The notes under the pieces are model-generated. The model worked only from the letters and a program-made list of their open reading frames with translations, did not search any database and was not told the DNA's origin. Below, piece by piece: positions 17,217-25,473 of a stretch of DNA of 64,000 bases. A program made the translations under genes and the position numbers. The DNA lies in the NCBI RefSeq assembly GCF_017377795.1, contig NZ_JAFRDR010000006.1:62001-126000 (forward strand), in the 5' to 3' direction. Source of the stretch: Williamsia soli (lineage in GTDB: Bacteria > Actinomycetota > Actinomycetes > Mycobacteriales > Mycobacteriaceae). Numbering within the stretch: position 1 is the stretch's first letter; each line of letters starts with the position of its first letter.

Positions 17217-17453
17217 TCAGTCATCAGGCAGGGCAGCAAATGCCTTCTTTGTGTTTCGGTACCAGCCCAACCCGGCGATTGGGCGCTTCCACCGGGCCTT
17301 CATGTCGTTCAACGCGCTTTCATGGGTGGTGTCGCCGTTCTCCACCATTTCCTTCAGGTGGCGATCCTGCGCGTGGATCACGTCGTCGGCCTTGTCGCCG
17401 CGCAGTTCGGCATCGCATGGCCCACCCAGTTGTCTGCATGTCATCATTTTCAT
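17217..17453 (-). CDS. DUF1059 domain protein
   Basis: 78 residues, ATG with GGAGG ten bases upstream. The N-terminal MTCRQLGGPCDAELRGDKADD and the C-terminal RPIAGLGWYRNTKKAFAALP match the DUF1059 pattern, with the two conserved Cys. A stand-alone small protein of unknown function. Confidence 0.88.
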   Translation of the reverse strand: MKMMTCRQLGGPCDAELRGDKADDVIHAQDRHLKEMVENGDTTHESALNDMKARWKRPIAGLGWYRNTKKAFAALPDD

Positions 17454-17753
17454 CAGATCCCGACCTCCAAGTCTGTCTGGGACATCTCGTGTTCGACGTC
17501 CCTGCCGGTAACGCTATTCGCGACTCTGATGTCGGCGCTTCTCGATTCCTGATCGATGCGAGCGGCAGAGCAGCCGAGGTGCAGTGCATGCACGGCAGAG
17601 CTTACGAAAAACTGCGTTGCACATTAAAGTTCGTGCATTCAATGATCGGTGTCGAGGCGATCTTCGCCGGCCCTTGCGAGTTGCGACCGTTGTCACACGG
17701 TGACGTATCGCGGAGAGGCGGCTTACCACTGATTGATCCGACAACGAACATTT
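17454..17753. other. Intergenic region upstream of catabolic block
   Basis: No gene recognised. The right end holds the promoter and palindrome described at 17751-17784. Confidence 0.45.
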
Positions 17754-17784
17754 CATTGACCGATAGTCAACGAATGTGTACTCT
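17751..17784 (+). promoter_or_regulatory. Promoter with TTGAC-N5-GTCAA palindrome (left boundary of catabolic block)
   Basis: TTGAC-cgata-GTCAA (17756-17770) is the core of imperfect 10-base arms (17751-17775). The -35 box TTGACC (17756-17761) lies inside it and TACTCT (17779-17784) follows after 17 bases. The same layout occurs at 25342-25375 on the other strand. A repressor bound here would cover the -35 box. Confidence 0.75.
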
Positions 17785-17863
17785 GAGAGGGCATCGAAAT
17801 CGTGCGCGCGGGGGCGGCGCAAAGTTGTCGACCCAATTCGCGTCTACCTGGTAGGAGTTGACC

Positions 17864-18502
17864 TTGGCTACTCTTCCTGCCCACCGTGGTGTGAAAGCCG
17901 GTCGCGTCGCCCCGGCCGTGATCGCGCATTGGGTGGTGAAATCCACAAGGCGTAGTGAGCTAATTGACTGGTATGGACGGGTTTTCGGTGCGCGCGTGGT
18001 TCACGACGACGGGCAGGTGACCTTCTTGACCTGGGATGGCGAGTCGCACAGACTCGCTGTTGTCTCGGTTCCGACCGTGTTCAGGTACCTGTTCCCGCTA
18101 GCCAAACTGCGACGCAAGATGCTCGGCCTGGACCATATTGCATTCACCGTCCCTACTCTGGAGGGTCTGCTGGAGGACTACGTCCGGCTCAGAAAGCAAG
18201 GGATTCGCCCTGTTTGGGCGATCAATCACGGGCCCACGATCTCGTTGTACTACGAAGATCCCGACGGCACGCGTCTGGAGTTCCAGGTCGAGAACTTTCC
18301 GACGCCGGAGGAGACGGCCGAGTTCTTCGCCGGCGATGAGTTCGCCGAGAACCCGATCGGCGTCAACATCGATCCTGATTATTTGCTCAGTCAGCTCCGG
18401 AATGGTGCCACACAAGAGCTTCTGCGGCGCCGCGAGGCGGGGGTGCGTCCTGGGCGCAAGATCGTTGCGAACAAGAAGACGCTGAATTTCAAGACACTGT
18501 GA
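17864..18502 (+). CDS. VOC-family protein, probable single-domain extradiol dioxygenase
   Basis: 212 residues from a TTG with GGAG six bases upstream. Two beta-alpha-beta3 modules: 19-70 and 88-145. A plausible 2-His-1-Glu metal triad is His22 (AVIAHWVV), His91 (GLDHIAF) and Glu139 (TRLEFQVE), as in type I extradiol dioxygenases, but the protein is shorter than the usual 290-residue two-domain enzymes. The EDPDGTRLEF end motif is characteristic. First gene after the palindrome promoter, followed by an FAH hydrolase, which suggests ring cleavage then hydrolysis (inference). A non-dioxygenase VOC role is possible. Confidence 0.85.
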   Translation: MATLPAHRGVKAGRVAPAVIAHWVVKSTRRSELIDWYGRVFGARVVHDDGQVTFLTWDGESHRLAVVSVPTVFRYLFPLAKLRRKMLGLDHIAFTVPTLEGLLEDYVRLRKQGIRPVWAINHGPTISLYYEDPDGTRLEFQVENFPTPEETAEFFAGDEFAENPIGVNIDPDYLLSQLRNGATQELLRRREAGVRPGRKIVANKKTLNFKTL

Positions 18503-18531
18503 GGACTGTAGTAGATGGAGGCCGAAGTCCG

Positions 18532-19458
18532 TTGAGCATAAGCGTGATACGCACTACAGAAGCTTGGTGGCGGGTTGAGGGCGGCGTCGCGACCCAGGTG
18601 AACACAGCTGCAATCACGACTGCCGACTTACTTGCCGATCGCCCGGCATTAGACGCAGCGGTGGGCGGTGATACTCCGGTCGGCACGTTGGCGGCGTTGT
18701 CTCCGGTCACCACGCCGTGTCGTGTCGTCGCTCAGTTGCTGAACTATCGGTCGCATGCGGTCGACGCCCGCGCCGACGTGGACAGCCTGCAGCCGACATT
18801 CTTTCGAAAGTCGTCTGCGTCGATCAGCGGTCCCACCGATCCTATCCGGACCCCGCCCGAAGTCGGATTGCTCGACTACGAGATCGAATTGGGGCTGGTC
18901 ATCGGTGCGCACATTCCGATCAACCAGGTGGTGACCCCTGAGTTGTTGAGCGACTTCGTGGCCGGAATTGTCGTGACCAATGATGTATCCGCTCGAGAGA
19001 TTCAGTTGACGAAGGTGCAGGTGTACGAGAGCAAGTCGTACCCGACATTCACCCCTGTCGGTCCACGACTGGTGCTGCTCGAACCGGGTGAGTTCGCACG
19101 GATCCCCGAACTGCGAATGACACTATCGGTCAACGGCGAGGTGCGACAGGACCAGGTCATCGGCGACGACCTTCTCACCCCGCCGGCGGCGGCGCTGACC
19201 CGGTTAGCGCGTTTTCAGACGTTGGCGCCCGGCGACCTACTGCTCACGGGAACGCCGGTAGGGACGGCCATCTCGGCACCTCCGGCACTGGTACAGAAGC
19301 TGGGTGAACTGCTGCCCGCGGCGTTGAAATGGAAACTGTTCTTCTCCCGCCAGGCACGCAATCCGAAGTACCTGTCGACAGATGATGTGGTCACCGCTCG
19401 CATCGCGACCGCGGACAGCGCTCTAGACCTCGGAACGCAGAACAATGTCATCTGGTGA
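18532..19458 (+). CDS. Fumarylacetoacetate hydrolase family protein
   Basis: 308 residues from TTG at 18532, placed by GGAGG at 18517-18521; a GTG at 18499 would overlap the upstream stop but lacks a ribosome site. FAH C-terminal domain with the metal-binding acidic residues in LLDYEIELGLVIG and VVTNDVSAREIQ, then KSYPTFTPVGPRLV and the LLTGTPVG loop. Such enzymes hydrolyse or decarboxylate acylpyruvate-like ring-cleavage products. It sits 29 bases after the VOC gene in the same unit. Confidence 0.9.
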   Translation: MSISVIRTTEAWWRVEGGVATQVNTAAITTADLLADRPALDAAVGGDTPVGTLAALSPVTTPCRVVAQLLNYRSHAVDARADVDSLQPTFFRKSSASISGPTDPIRTPPEVGLLDYEIELGLVIGAHIPINQVVTPELLSDFVAGIVVTNDVSAREIQLTKVQVYESKSYPTFTPVGPRLVLLEPGEFARIPELRMTLSVNGEVRQDQVIGDDLLTPPAAALTRLARFQTLAPGDLLLTGTPVGTAISAPPALVQKLGELLPAALKWKLFFSRQARNPKYLSTDDVVTARIATADSALDLGTQNNVIW

Positions 19459-19534
19459 CTTTCGGTTCCGGCACACGGGCGAGACTGAGACCTATTCCGG
19501 GCGTTGTACTCCCTCAACGAATTAGGAGATAGTT

Positions 19535-20341
19535 GTGAATGTCCGTACTGCCTTGGTGACGGGGGCGTCCTCAGGTATCGGTCAGGCCACCGCTGAACGG
19601 TTGGTTGCCGAAGGTTTTCGGGTGTACGGCACCAGCCGGAACCCCGCTGCCATCCCTGCCGGCGCACGTGTCGACGGCGTGCGTTACGTTCCTCTCGAGT
19701 TGGGGAGCGCCGAAAGTGCGGAGCAGTGCATCGCAGAGGTGGGTGCGGTGGACGTACTGATCAACAACGCAGGTGAAAGCCAGAACGGTCCGCTCGAAGA
19801 CCTACCGATGGACGCGATCGAGCGCGTATTCACCACCAATGTGGTTGCGCCAGTGCTTCTGACACAACTCGTACTGCCCGGGATGCGACAACGCGGATAC
19901 GGGCGAGTGGTGATGGTCGGGTCGATGCTGGCCAGCTTTCCGCTGGCGTACCGGTCGTCGTATGTGGCTTCCAAGGCAGCGCTGAAAGCTTTCTCGACGG
20001 CAGCGAGGGGTGAGGTCGCCCCGTTCGGCATCAGACTCGTGACAGTGGAGCCTGGCTCGATCAACACGGGTATCAGCGAGCGGCGCACCAAGTACATCGC
20101 CGACAACTCGGTGTACGGACCAGATTTCCAGCAGGTGCTGGATGCTCTGGATCAGAACGAGAAGCGGGGGATCTCGGCCGAACGAGTGGCGCATACGATT
20201 GTTTCGGTAGTCCTACATCGACGCCCGCGATCGTTCTACGCAGTCGGAAGCCACGCGCCGTTGGTATTTGCGGCCCGTAGAACATTGACCGAGGGTGGCA
20301 TCAACAGGCTCAGTAATCTGTCGCACGGTCTTCGCCGCTGA
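19535..20341 (+). CDS. Short-chain dehydrogenase/reductase (SDR)
   Basis: 268 residues from GTG with AGGAG eight bases upstream. Classical SDR motifs: TGASSGIGQ at 9-17, NNAGES, Ser of MVGSMLA, YVASK pair. The basic residues after strand 2 (GTSRNP) favour NADP(H). Resembles 17-beta-HSD-like and retinol-dehydrogenase-like SDRs. Third gene of the left arm of the catabolic block. Confidence 0.92.
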   Translation: MNVRTALVTGASSGIGQATAERLVAEGFRVYGTSRNPAAIPAGARVDGVRYVPLELGSAESAEQCIAEVGAVDVLINNAGESQNGPLEDLPMDAIERVFTTNVVAPVLLTQLVLPGMRQRGYGRVVMVGSMLASFPLAYRSSYVASKAALKAFSTAARGEVAPFGIRLVTVEPGSINTGISERRTKYIADNSVYGPDFQQVLDALDQNEKRGISAERVAHTIVSVVLHRRPRSFYAVGSHAPLVFAARRTLTEGGINRLSNLSHGLRR

Positions 20342-20419
20342 TCCGACACTTCTCAGCCGAATCGGTGCGCCGTGCTGAAACGACCGGCCATGAGTAACAG
20401 CCGGCCCTACGCTGTGGGG

Positions 20420-21178
20420 ATGGACGTTGTGCCAAGGCTCCTGGTGGGAGCGACTGTTGCTGTTGCACGGCGATACCATCGGATGCGGATTCGTCTGCCC
20501 CGCGAGATGCCGACCGGGCCGGTGCTGTTCGTGGCCAACCACGGGTTCGGCGGAGTATTTGATCTGAACGTGTTGGCGTTCGCCGCGGCGTATGACCGGC
20601 TCGGTGATCGTCGTCGAGTTACGATCCTGACCCATGCCATTGCCTGGAAGCTGGGTGTCGGCAGGCTGGTCAACATGTTCGACGGGATACCGGCCGACCA
20701 CGACGCGGCATTGCGCGCGCTGGACTCGGGCGACCACGTCCTCGTATTCCCTGGGGGCGACATCGACGGGTTCAAATCATGGAGGGACCGCAACAAGATC
20801 ATGTTTGGGGGCCGGGCCGGCTTCGCGCGGCTGGCGATCGACGCCGGCGTACCCGTTGTCCCGGTGGTCACCGCCGGCGCGGGGGAGTCATTGTTCGTCC
20901 TCAGTAGCGGACGAAGCGTTGCACAGCGATTTGGTCTCGACAAGGCGTTGCGGCTGAAGACTTTCCCTGTCTCGGTCTCGTTGCCCTGGGGCCTCAATGT
21001 CGGGTTGGTTGGATTGCTGCCGTATCTGCCGTTGCCGACGAAGATCACGACAGCCGTGCTCCCTGCGATGCGTGCTGAGGATGGGGAGACTGCCGAAGTC
21101 TTCAGCCACCGTGTTCATGCCGTGATGGATCGTGAGCTCACCGCGATGACGGCCGACCGGATCCCGTTGATCGGATAG
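20420..21178 (+). CDS. Lysophospholipid/glycerol acyltransferase-like protein
   Basis: 252 residues. The start chosen is the ATG six bases after a TACGCT -10 box (20408-20413), i.e. leaderless; in-frame starts at 20372 and 20390 have no ribosome site. Acyltransferase block I is FVANHGFGGVFDLN (His and Asp, spaced wider than the common HX4D). PlsC block III is FPGGDIDGFKSW. The central PVVPVVTAGAGES also fits the family. Likely acylates a lipid alcohol at the membrane. It may be a separate unit lying inside the catabolic block. Confidence 0.8.
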   Translation: MDVVPRLLVGATVAVARRYHRMRIRLPREMPTGPVLFVANHGFGGVFDLNVLAFAAAYDRLGDRRRVTILTHAIAWKLGVGRLVNMFDGIPADHDAALRALDSGDHVLVFPGGDIDGFKSWRDRNKIMFGGRAGFARLAIDAGVPVVPVVTAGAGESLFVLSSGRSVAQRFGLDKALRLKTFPVSVSLPWGLNVGLVGLLPYLPLPTKITTAVLPAMRAEDGETAEVFSHRVHAVMDRELTAMTADRIPLIG

Positions 21179-21258
21179 CGAATGGCCGCCATTCGTCGAC
21201 GTTCCCGTTCCCCACACTGATCAACAAGCGTGTCGGCCGCCTACGTCCGAAGGGGGTT

Positions 21259-21906
21259 CTACTTCAACGACGCCAGTGCAGCCGCGGTATCCGCGTCGGG
21301 ATCGAGCACGCTCGCCGACGACAGACACCCGACTATGAGCGATTCCATCCAATCCACCACCTGCGTGAGATCGAAATCGTCGGGATTGTTGAGCCACTGG
21401 ATGCTCGCTTCATCAATTGCTCCGACCGTCACACGCCCAACGAATCGCAGCGCACGGTTGTTCTGATCGAGGCCGAGCAGCATCGCAAGACCGCCGAGCA
21501 CATCCCAACGAGCGGCCTCATAGATCTCCCACGCCTGAGGGTCTGCGCCGCGACCGCCCAGCACCAACCGGAGAGCCAGGCCACGGTGGTCCCGTAAATA
21601 GGTGAGGTGCTGTTCGAGGGCCGACCGCAGCAGTGCTCCCGCCGAGGCCCCGGTCACACCGGCAAAAGCGGCGTTCATCTGCTCGGCAGAGGCCCGTACA
21701 GCCTCGAGGTACATGCCGCGCTTGCTCTTGAAGTAGTGGAAGAGCAGTCCATGCGCAACCCCTGCCCGCTCGGCAATGTCTGCGACCGTCACCTGGTCGT
21801 AGTCCTTTTCAGCGAACACCTCGACGGCGATCGAGATCAGGCGCCGCTTGGTCTCCGCTTTCTGGGCCGCGCGCTTACCGGGTTTGACAGCTGAAGGCCG
21901 GGACAC
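21259..21906 (-). CDS. TetR family regulator within catabolic block
   Basis: 215 residues from the second of two tandem GTGs, placed by GGAGG six bases upstream. HTH around 19-66: AETKRRLISIAVEVFAEKDY, then ADIAERAGVAHGLLFHYFKSKRGMYLEAV. Ligand domain of TetR_C type. It sits at the meeting point of the two convergent gene sets, 190 bases after the P450. It is the only regulator in the block and so the best candidate to bind the palindromes at 17756 and 25351. Confidence 0.9.
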   Translation of the reverse strand: MSRPSAVKPGKRAAQKAETKRRLISIAVEVFAEKDYDQVTVADIAERAGVAHGLLFHYFKSKRGMYLEAVRASAEQMNAAFAGVTGASAGALLRSALEQHLTYLRDHRGLALRLVLGGRGADPQAWEIYEAARWDVLGGLAMLLGLDQNNRALRFVGRVTVGAIDEASIQWLNNPDDFDLTQVVDWMESLIVGCLSSASVLDPDADTAAALASLK

Positions 21907-22099
21907 CACATACCTCCGTCAGTTTTCCGTAAGAGCCAGCGTCGTCGCCTGAGTGTGGCTGTCACGGCCGCGTCTTGGCTCACCATCGTCGCGCACGTCC
22001 TCCGACACAAACGATCCTAACGGGACAGCGGGCGGCTACCGCGGCGTCCTCGGATGGGCGCACCAAAGGCACCCGGTCGATCGACGATGCACGACTCGA

Positions 22100-23407
22100 T
22101 CAAACTGGTGTTGGACGTGTCTCCGGCCCCAGATTCACCGGAAGTGTCGACCAGCCGTGCAGAACTCGGGTGTCACGTCGCACTGCGTCACCCGCTGAGG
22201 TGAGGTGGGGGAATCGGTCGAACAGGGTCTTCAGACCTACTTCTGTCTCCGCTTTGGCCAGCGAGGCACCAAGACAGTAGTGGCGGCCACCTGAGAACGA
22301 CAGGTGTTTGGTTGCGTTTTCGCGGGTGACGTCAAAGCGATACGGATCGTCAAACACCTCGGGGTCGCGGTTGGCGCCGGCGAGAATGAGCACGACATGA
22401 TCGCCCTGACGCAAAGATCGGCCTTCAAGCGCCACATCATGCTTGGCCCTGCGGGCGGTCAGCTGTACCGGCGATTCCAGACGAAGCATCTCCTCGACCG
22501 CGTTCGGCCAGCGTGCAGGGTCTCGCCGGAGGATGTCGAGCTGGTCGGGGTTGTCGAGTAGGAGGCGAATGCCGTTTCCGAGAAGGTTGACAGTGGTCTC
22601 GAATCCGGCCGCCAGAACCAGCCCCGCGGTGGCGCGAAGTTCGTCGTCGGTCAGCCCGACGCCGTCGTCGGTGGCCATGATCAGCTCGCTCATCAGATCG
22701 TCGCCCGGGTGGCGACGCAGATCGTCCAGGTGGGCGGCCAACCATGCGTCAAAACGCTCCAGGCCGTCCTCGACACGCAGGAATTGATTCCACGACAATC
22801 CGATGTCGAGGCTGGGAGCTGCCTGTTCCCCGAACTCCAGCACGCGCTGGCGTTCAGCGTCGGGGACGCCCAGAATGGTGCTGATCACCGCGACCGGTAG
22901 CTGCGCGCAGTACCTGCTGATGATGTCGATGTCGTCGGCGTGGGAACCGATGTCGTCCAAGAGGCGCTCTGCCTTGACTTGCACCATATCGCGCATCTTG
23001 ACAACGGCACGGGGGGTGAACACCGAAGAGACCAATTTACGGTACCGGGTGTGCTCAGGTGGTTCGACTGCCAGCAGCGACGGGGGCTTGAGCGGGTGAA
23101 GCGCCGTCGAGCGGGTCCTTCTCTCGGCCCATCGCAGAGGCCCCGGCAGGTTGGCACCGAGTTCGGTCACCCGAAAGTCATCTGATCGCAGCAGATCGTG
23201 CGCCACGCGATGAGATACCGAGATGTGATTGATCCGCGTCTTGACCAACGGCCCTGACGCTCTGATTCTTTCGAAAACCGGCCGTGGATTCGCTCGGGCG
23301 GCTGGATCGGCGAGCAGCATCGCCTGCAGATCGCCGGCGTGAGCCGCCCTGGTCAACATATAGCGCACAACGCCGTGCGCGGCGATCCACCTGAGATGAG
23401 TCTTCAT
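22100..23407 (-). CDS. Cytochrome P450
   Basis: 435 residues. I-helix AAGFETT, K-helix ExxR in VEEMLRLESPVQ, heme loop FSGGRHYCLGA with Cys378, and an AGANRDPEVFDDP region typical of bacterial CYP families of the 105/107/125/142 type. It follows the SRPBCC gene by 60 bases in the right arm of the catabolic block. Probably hydroxylates the pathway substrate; ferredoxin and reductase must come from elsewhere. Confidence 0.93.
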   Translation of the reverse strand: MKTHLRWIAAHGVVRYMLTRAAHAGDLQAMLLADPAARANPRPVFERIRASGPLVKTRINHISVSHRVAHDLLRSDDFRVTELGANLPGPLRWAERRTRSTALHPLKPPSLLAVEPPEHTRYRKLVSSVFTPRAVVKMRDMVQVKAERLLDDIGSHADDIDIISRYCAQLPVAVISTILGVPDAERQRVLEFGEQAAPSLDIGLSWNQFLRVEDGLERFDAWLAAHLDDLRRHPGDDLMSELIMATDDGVGLTDDELRATAGLVLAAGFETTVNLLGNGIRLLLDNPDQLDILRRDPARWPNAVEEMLRLESPVQLTARRAKHDVALEGRSLRQGDHVVLILAGANRDPEVFDDPYRFDVTRENATKHLSFSGGRHYCLGASLAKAETEVGLKTLFDRFPHLTSAGDAVRRDTRVLHGWSTLPVNLGPETRPTPV

Positions 23408-23467
23408 GGCTGGGCCCCTCTCGCCGGCCCGGCGGGCATTCGGGCCCGCGAGACCGTTAGTAGTGTG

Positions 23468-23902
23468 TTATTCGACCAGTACGCTGAGCGTGTCCAGCGA
23501 CTTGTCGAGCTGTTTGCCGAACGCCTTCTGAATGATCTTTCCCAGAGGACCGAACAGGATCGAGCTATCGAAAATGACGTGTAGCGTTGCGACGCAGTCA
23601 TTGTCACCGTCGGGATCGACAGTGAAATCGAGTTGCACGGTCGATCCCGTGCTCCCGGACCCTTCCAGTTGCACATAACGCGGTGCGTCGTAGGCGGAGG
23701 TGGTGAAGTCGATGGTGTCCACGACGCCTTTGATGGTGACCACTTCGATGATTCGGGTACCGACGGTCAGTTCTGTGGGCGGCTCGGCGCCCCACCGGGT
23801 GTGCAGAGCGTTCCATTCTTCGAAACGGGAGGGGTCAGAGATCACCGCCCAAGCCTTTTCCTGGCTGGTGTGAAGTTTTCTGGTGGTGGTGATCTCGGGC
23901 AT
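23468..23902 (-). CDS. SRPBCC (START-like) family protein
   Basis: 144 residues starting MPEITTTRKLHTSQEKAWAVI with AGGAA eight bases upstream; longer frames overlap the upstream gene antisense to nothing useful. Helix-grip features: initial strand, AWAVISDPSRFEEWN helix, and a long C-terminal helix KAFGKQLDKSLDTL. Such proteins bind hydrophobic ligands. Between the monooxygenase and P450 genes it may carry or shield an intermediate (inference). Confidence 0.88.
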   Translation of the reverse strand: MPEITTTRKLHTSQEKAWAVISDPSRFEEWNALHTRWGAEPPTELTVGTRIIEVVTIKGVVDTIDFTTSAYDAPRYVQLEGSGSTGSTVQLDFTVDPDGDNDCVATLHVIFDSSILFGPLGKIIQKAFGKQLDKSLDTLSVLVE

Positions 23903-23976
23903 CGCTGTTCCTGAATGTCTGTGGCTGACGGATGATGACGTGTTCGTTGGCGGGGAGATCCGCGCACGACGGCCTG

Positions 23977-25173
23977 TCAGATGATGGCGGTGATGTGGTC
24001 GCGTTGGCCGAGCAGTGCCTTGCCGTAGGTTTCCATCGAGACCTGCGGCAGCATGACCGCATGTCGTGCACCGACGTTCGAATCGCGCCAAACGCGCTGC
24101 ATGGCGTTGACTTCGGCGAAACTCCCGGCTCCATACGCATCGAGGAGTGTGTTGATGGCGCTGGTGATGTTGCGCAACGCGACTGCGGAATCCGCACGCA
24201 TCCTGGCCCTGGCGGCAAAATCGGGATAGACGTTCTGTTCTGCGTAGCGCTGTACGTCAGCGGTCGCCCGATAGGCATGAAGGTGGGCAGTGTCGATCTT
24301 CGTGGCGGCATCAGCGATGAGCAGTTGAAAGGCCACCGACTCTGCTTGACGCTCGATGTTGGTGTAGGCCAATGTCTTGGTGGCCGCCTTGGTCACCGCG
24401 AGATCGAGCGCAGCACGACCCAGGCCCAGCTGAGGCCCGACCAACACGAGTACCAGCATGGGGCCAAAGGCAGACCGGTAGAACGCGGAGTCGGGATGGT
24501 CTGCCATGTACGTACCCGACATCACCGGGAGCATGGAGATCAATCGATGCTCGGGCACGAACACGTCTTCGGCGACAATGGTGTTACTACCCGAGGCGCG
24601 CATGCCGGCCACATGCCAGGTGTCTTCGACCTGAACATCGGTGCGGGGGAGGAGGATCATTGCCTGGTCTTCTTCGTCGCCGTCGTCATCGAGCACCCAC
24701 ACTCCACCGCCCATCCACTCGGCGTGCAAGCTCGCTGACGCGTACGGCCACTGGCCGGTGACGCGGTAGCCGCCGTCGACCTTTCGAGCCTCACCGCCCG
24801 GTGAGACCACACCGCACAGGATCTTGTCTGGTCCGTCAGCATAGATCTCGTCCACCGTCTGGCGGGGATACATACAGGTCGACCACGACTGGATGTTCGA
24901 TAAGGTTGTGACCCATGATGTTCCGCCATCGGCTTCCGCGATCAGCGCTGACAGTTCGAGCATGGATGTGAGTCCGGCTTCGAGTCCGCCGTGACGTCGC
25001 GGAGCGGCCAGCCGGAACGCGCCGGCATCTCGGAGCGCTTCGATGACCACCGGATCTACTCGTCGTTCCCGCTCATTGGCCGCCGAATGTTGCTTGATCA
25101 GCGGCAGTAGTTCTCTGACGTTGGCCAGCACGTTGTCGGCAGAATCGATCTGAGGTGATTGTGTTGTGATCAT
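23977..25173 (-). CDS. Acyl-CoA-dehydrogenase-fold flavin monooxygenase (group D type)
   Basis: 398 residues from ATG with GGGAGGA nine bases upstream. N-terminal acyl-CoA dehydrogenase domain with EADGGTSWVTTLSNIQSW, the middle strand domain (GYRVTGQWPYASASLHAEW and DTWHVAGMRASGSNTIV), and a helical C-terminal domain (LGRAALDLAVTKA; RAYGAGSF-like end). The G-GMRASGS segment and missing catalytic Glu pattern fit the HsaA/HpaH-like two-component phenol hydroxylases or dibenzothiophene DszC relatives, not beta-oxidation. A reductase partner is not present nearby. First gene of the right arm. Confidence 0.87.
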   Translation of the reverse strand: MITTQSPQIDSADNVLANVRELLPLIKQHSAANERERRVDPVVIEALRDAGAFRLAAPRRHGGLEAGLTSMLELSALIAEADGGTSWVTTLSNIQSWSTCMYPRQTVDEIYADGPDKILCGVVSPGGEARKVDGGYRVTGQWPYASASLHAEWMGGGVWVLDDDGDEEDQAMILLPRTDVQVEDTWHVAGMRASGSNTIVAEDVFVPEHRLISMLPVMSGTYMADHPDSAFYRSAFGPMLVLVLVGPQLGLGRAALDLAVTKAATKTLAYTNIERQAESVAFQLLIADAATKIDTAHLHAYRATADVQRYAEQNVYPDFAARARMRADSAVALRNITSAINTLLDAYGAGSFAEVNAMQRVWRDSNVGARHAVMLPQVSMETYGKALLGQRDHITAII

Positions 25174-25341
25174 GAGATGGTCCTCCCGTAGTTCGCGCAT
25201 TCGGTTGTAAGAGCGGCGTTCTGCTGACCCGGCCAGCGTGTGTCAACGCGATTGGCGCAGCACCAGCGACGCGCATTCCCGTTCGGGACAGGTGGCCGAT
25301 TCTGCGGGTGAGACGGAGTTGGCGGTGAGGTCCATGGCACG

Positions 25342-25375
25342 ACGGTACAATTTCGTTGACTATAAGTCAACGAAA
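25342..25375 (-). promoter_or_regulatory. Promoter with perfect palindrome (right boundary of catabolic block)
   Basis: TTTCGTTGAC and GTCAACGAAA flank TATAA (25351-25375), ten perfect base pairs per arm. On the minus strand TTGACT (25370-25365) is a -35 box and TACCGT (25347-25342) follows after 17 bases. Transcription would run into the monooxygenase gene with a leader of about 155 bases. Same core and same -35 overlap as at 17751-17784. Confidence 0.78.
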
Positions 25376-25473
25376 ATCTCACGCTCGATGCGATCGTTGC
25401 CGCGAGCGGTGACCGAGATGCCGTTTCGAGGCGCCAGGGCGAGGGCACCTTGTTTCAGCTCGTAGCAGGTTCC

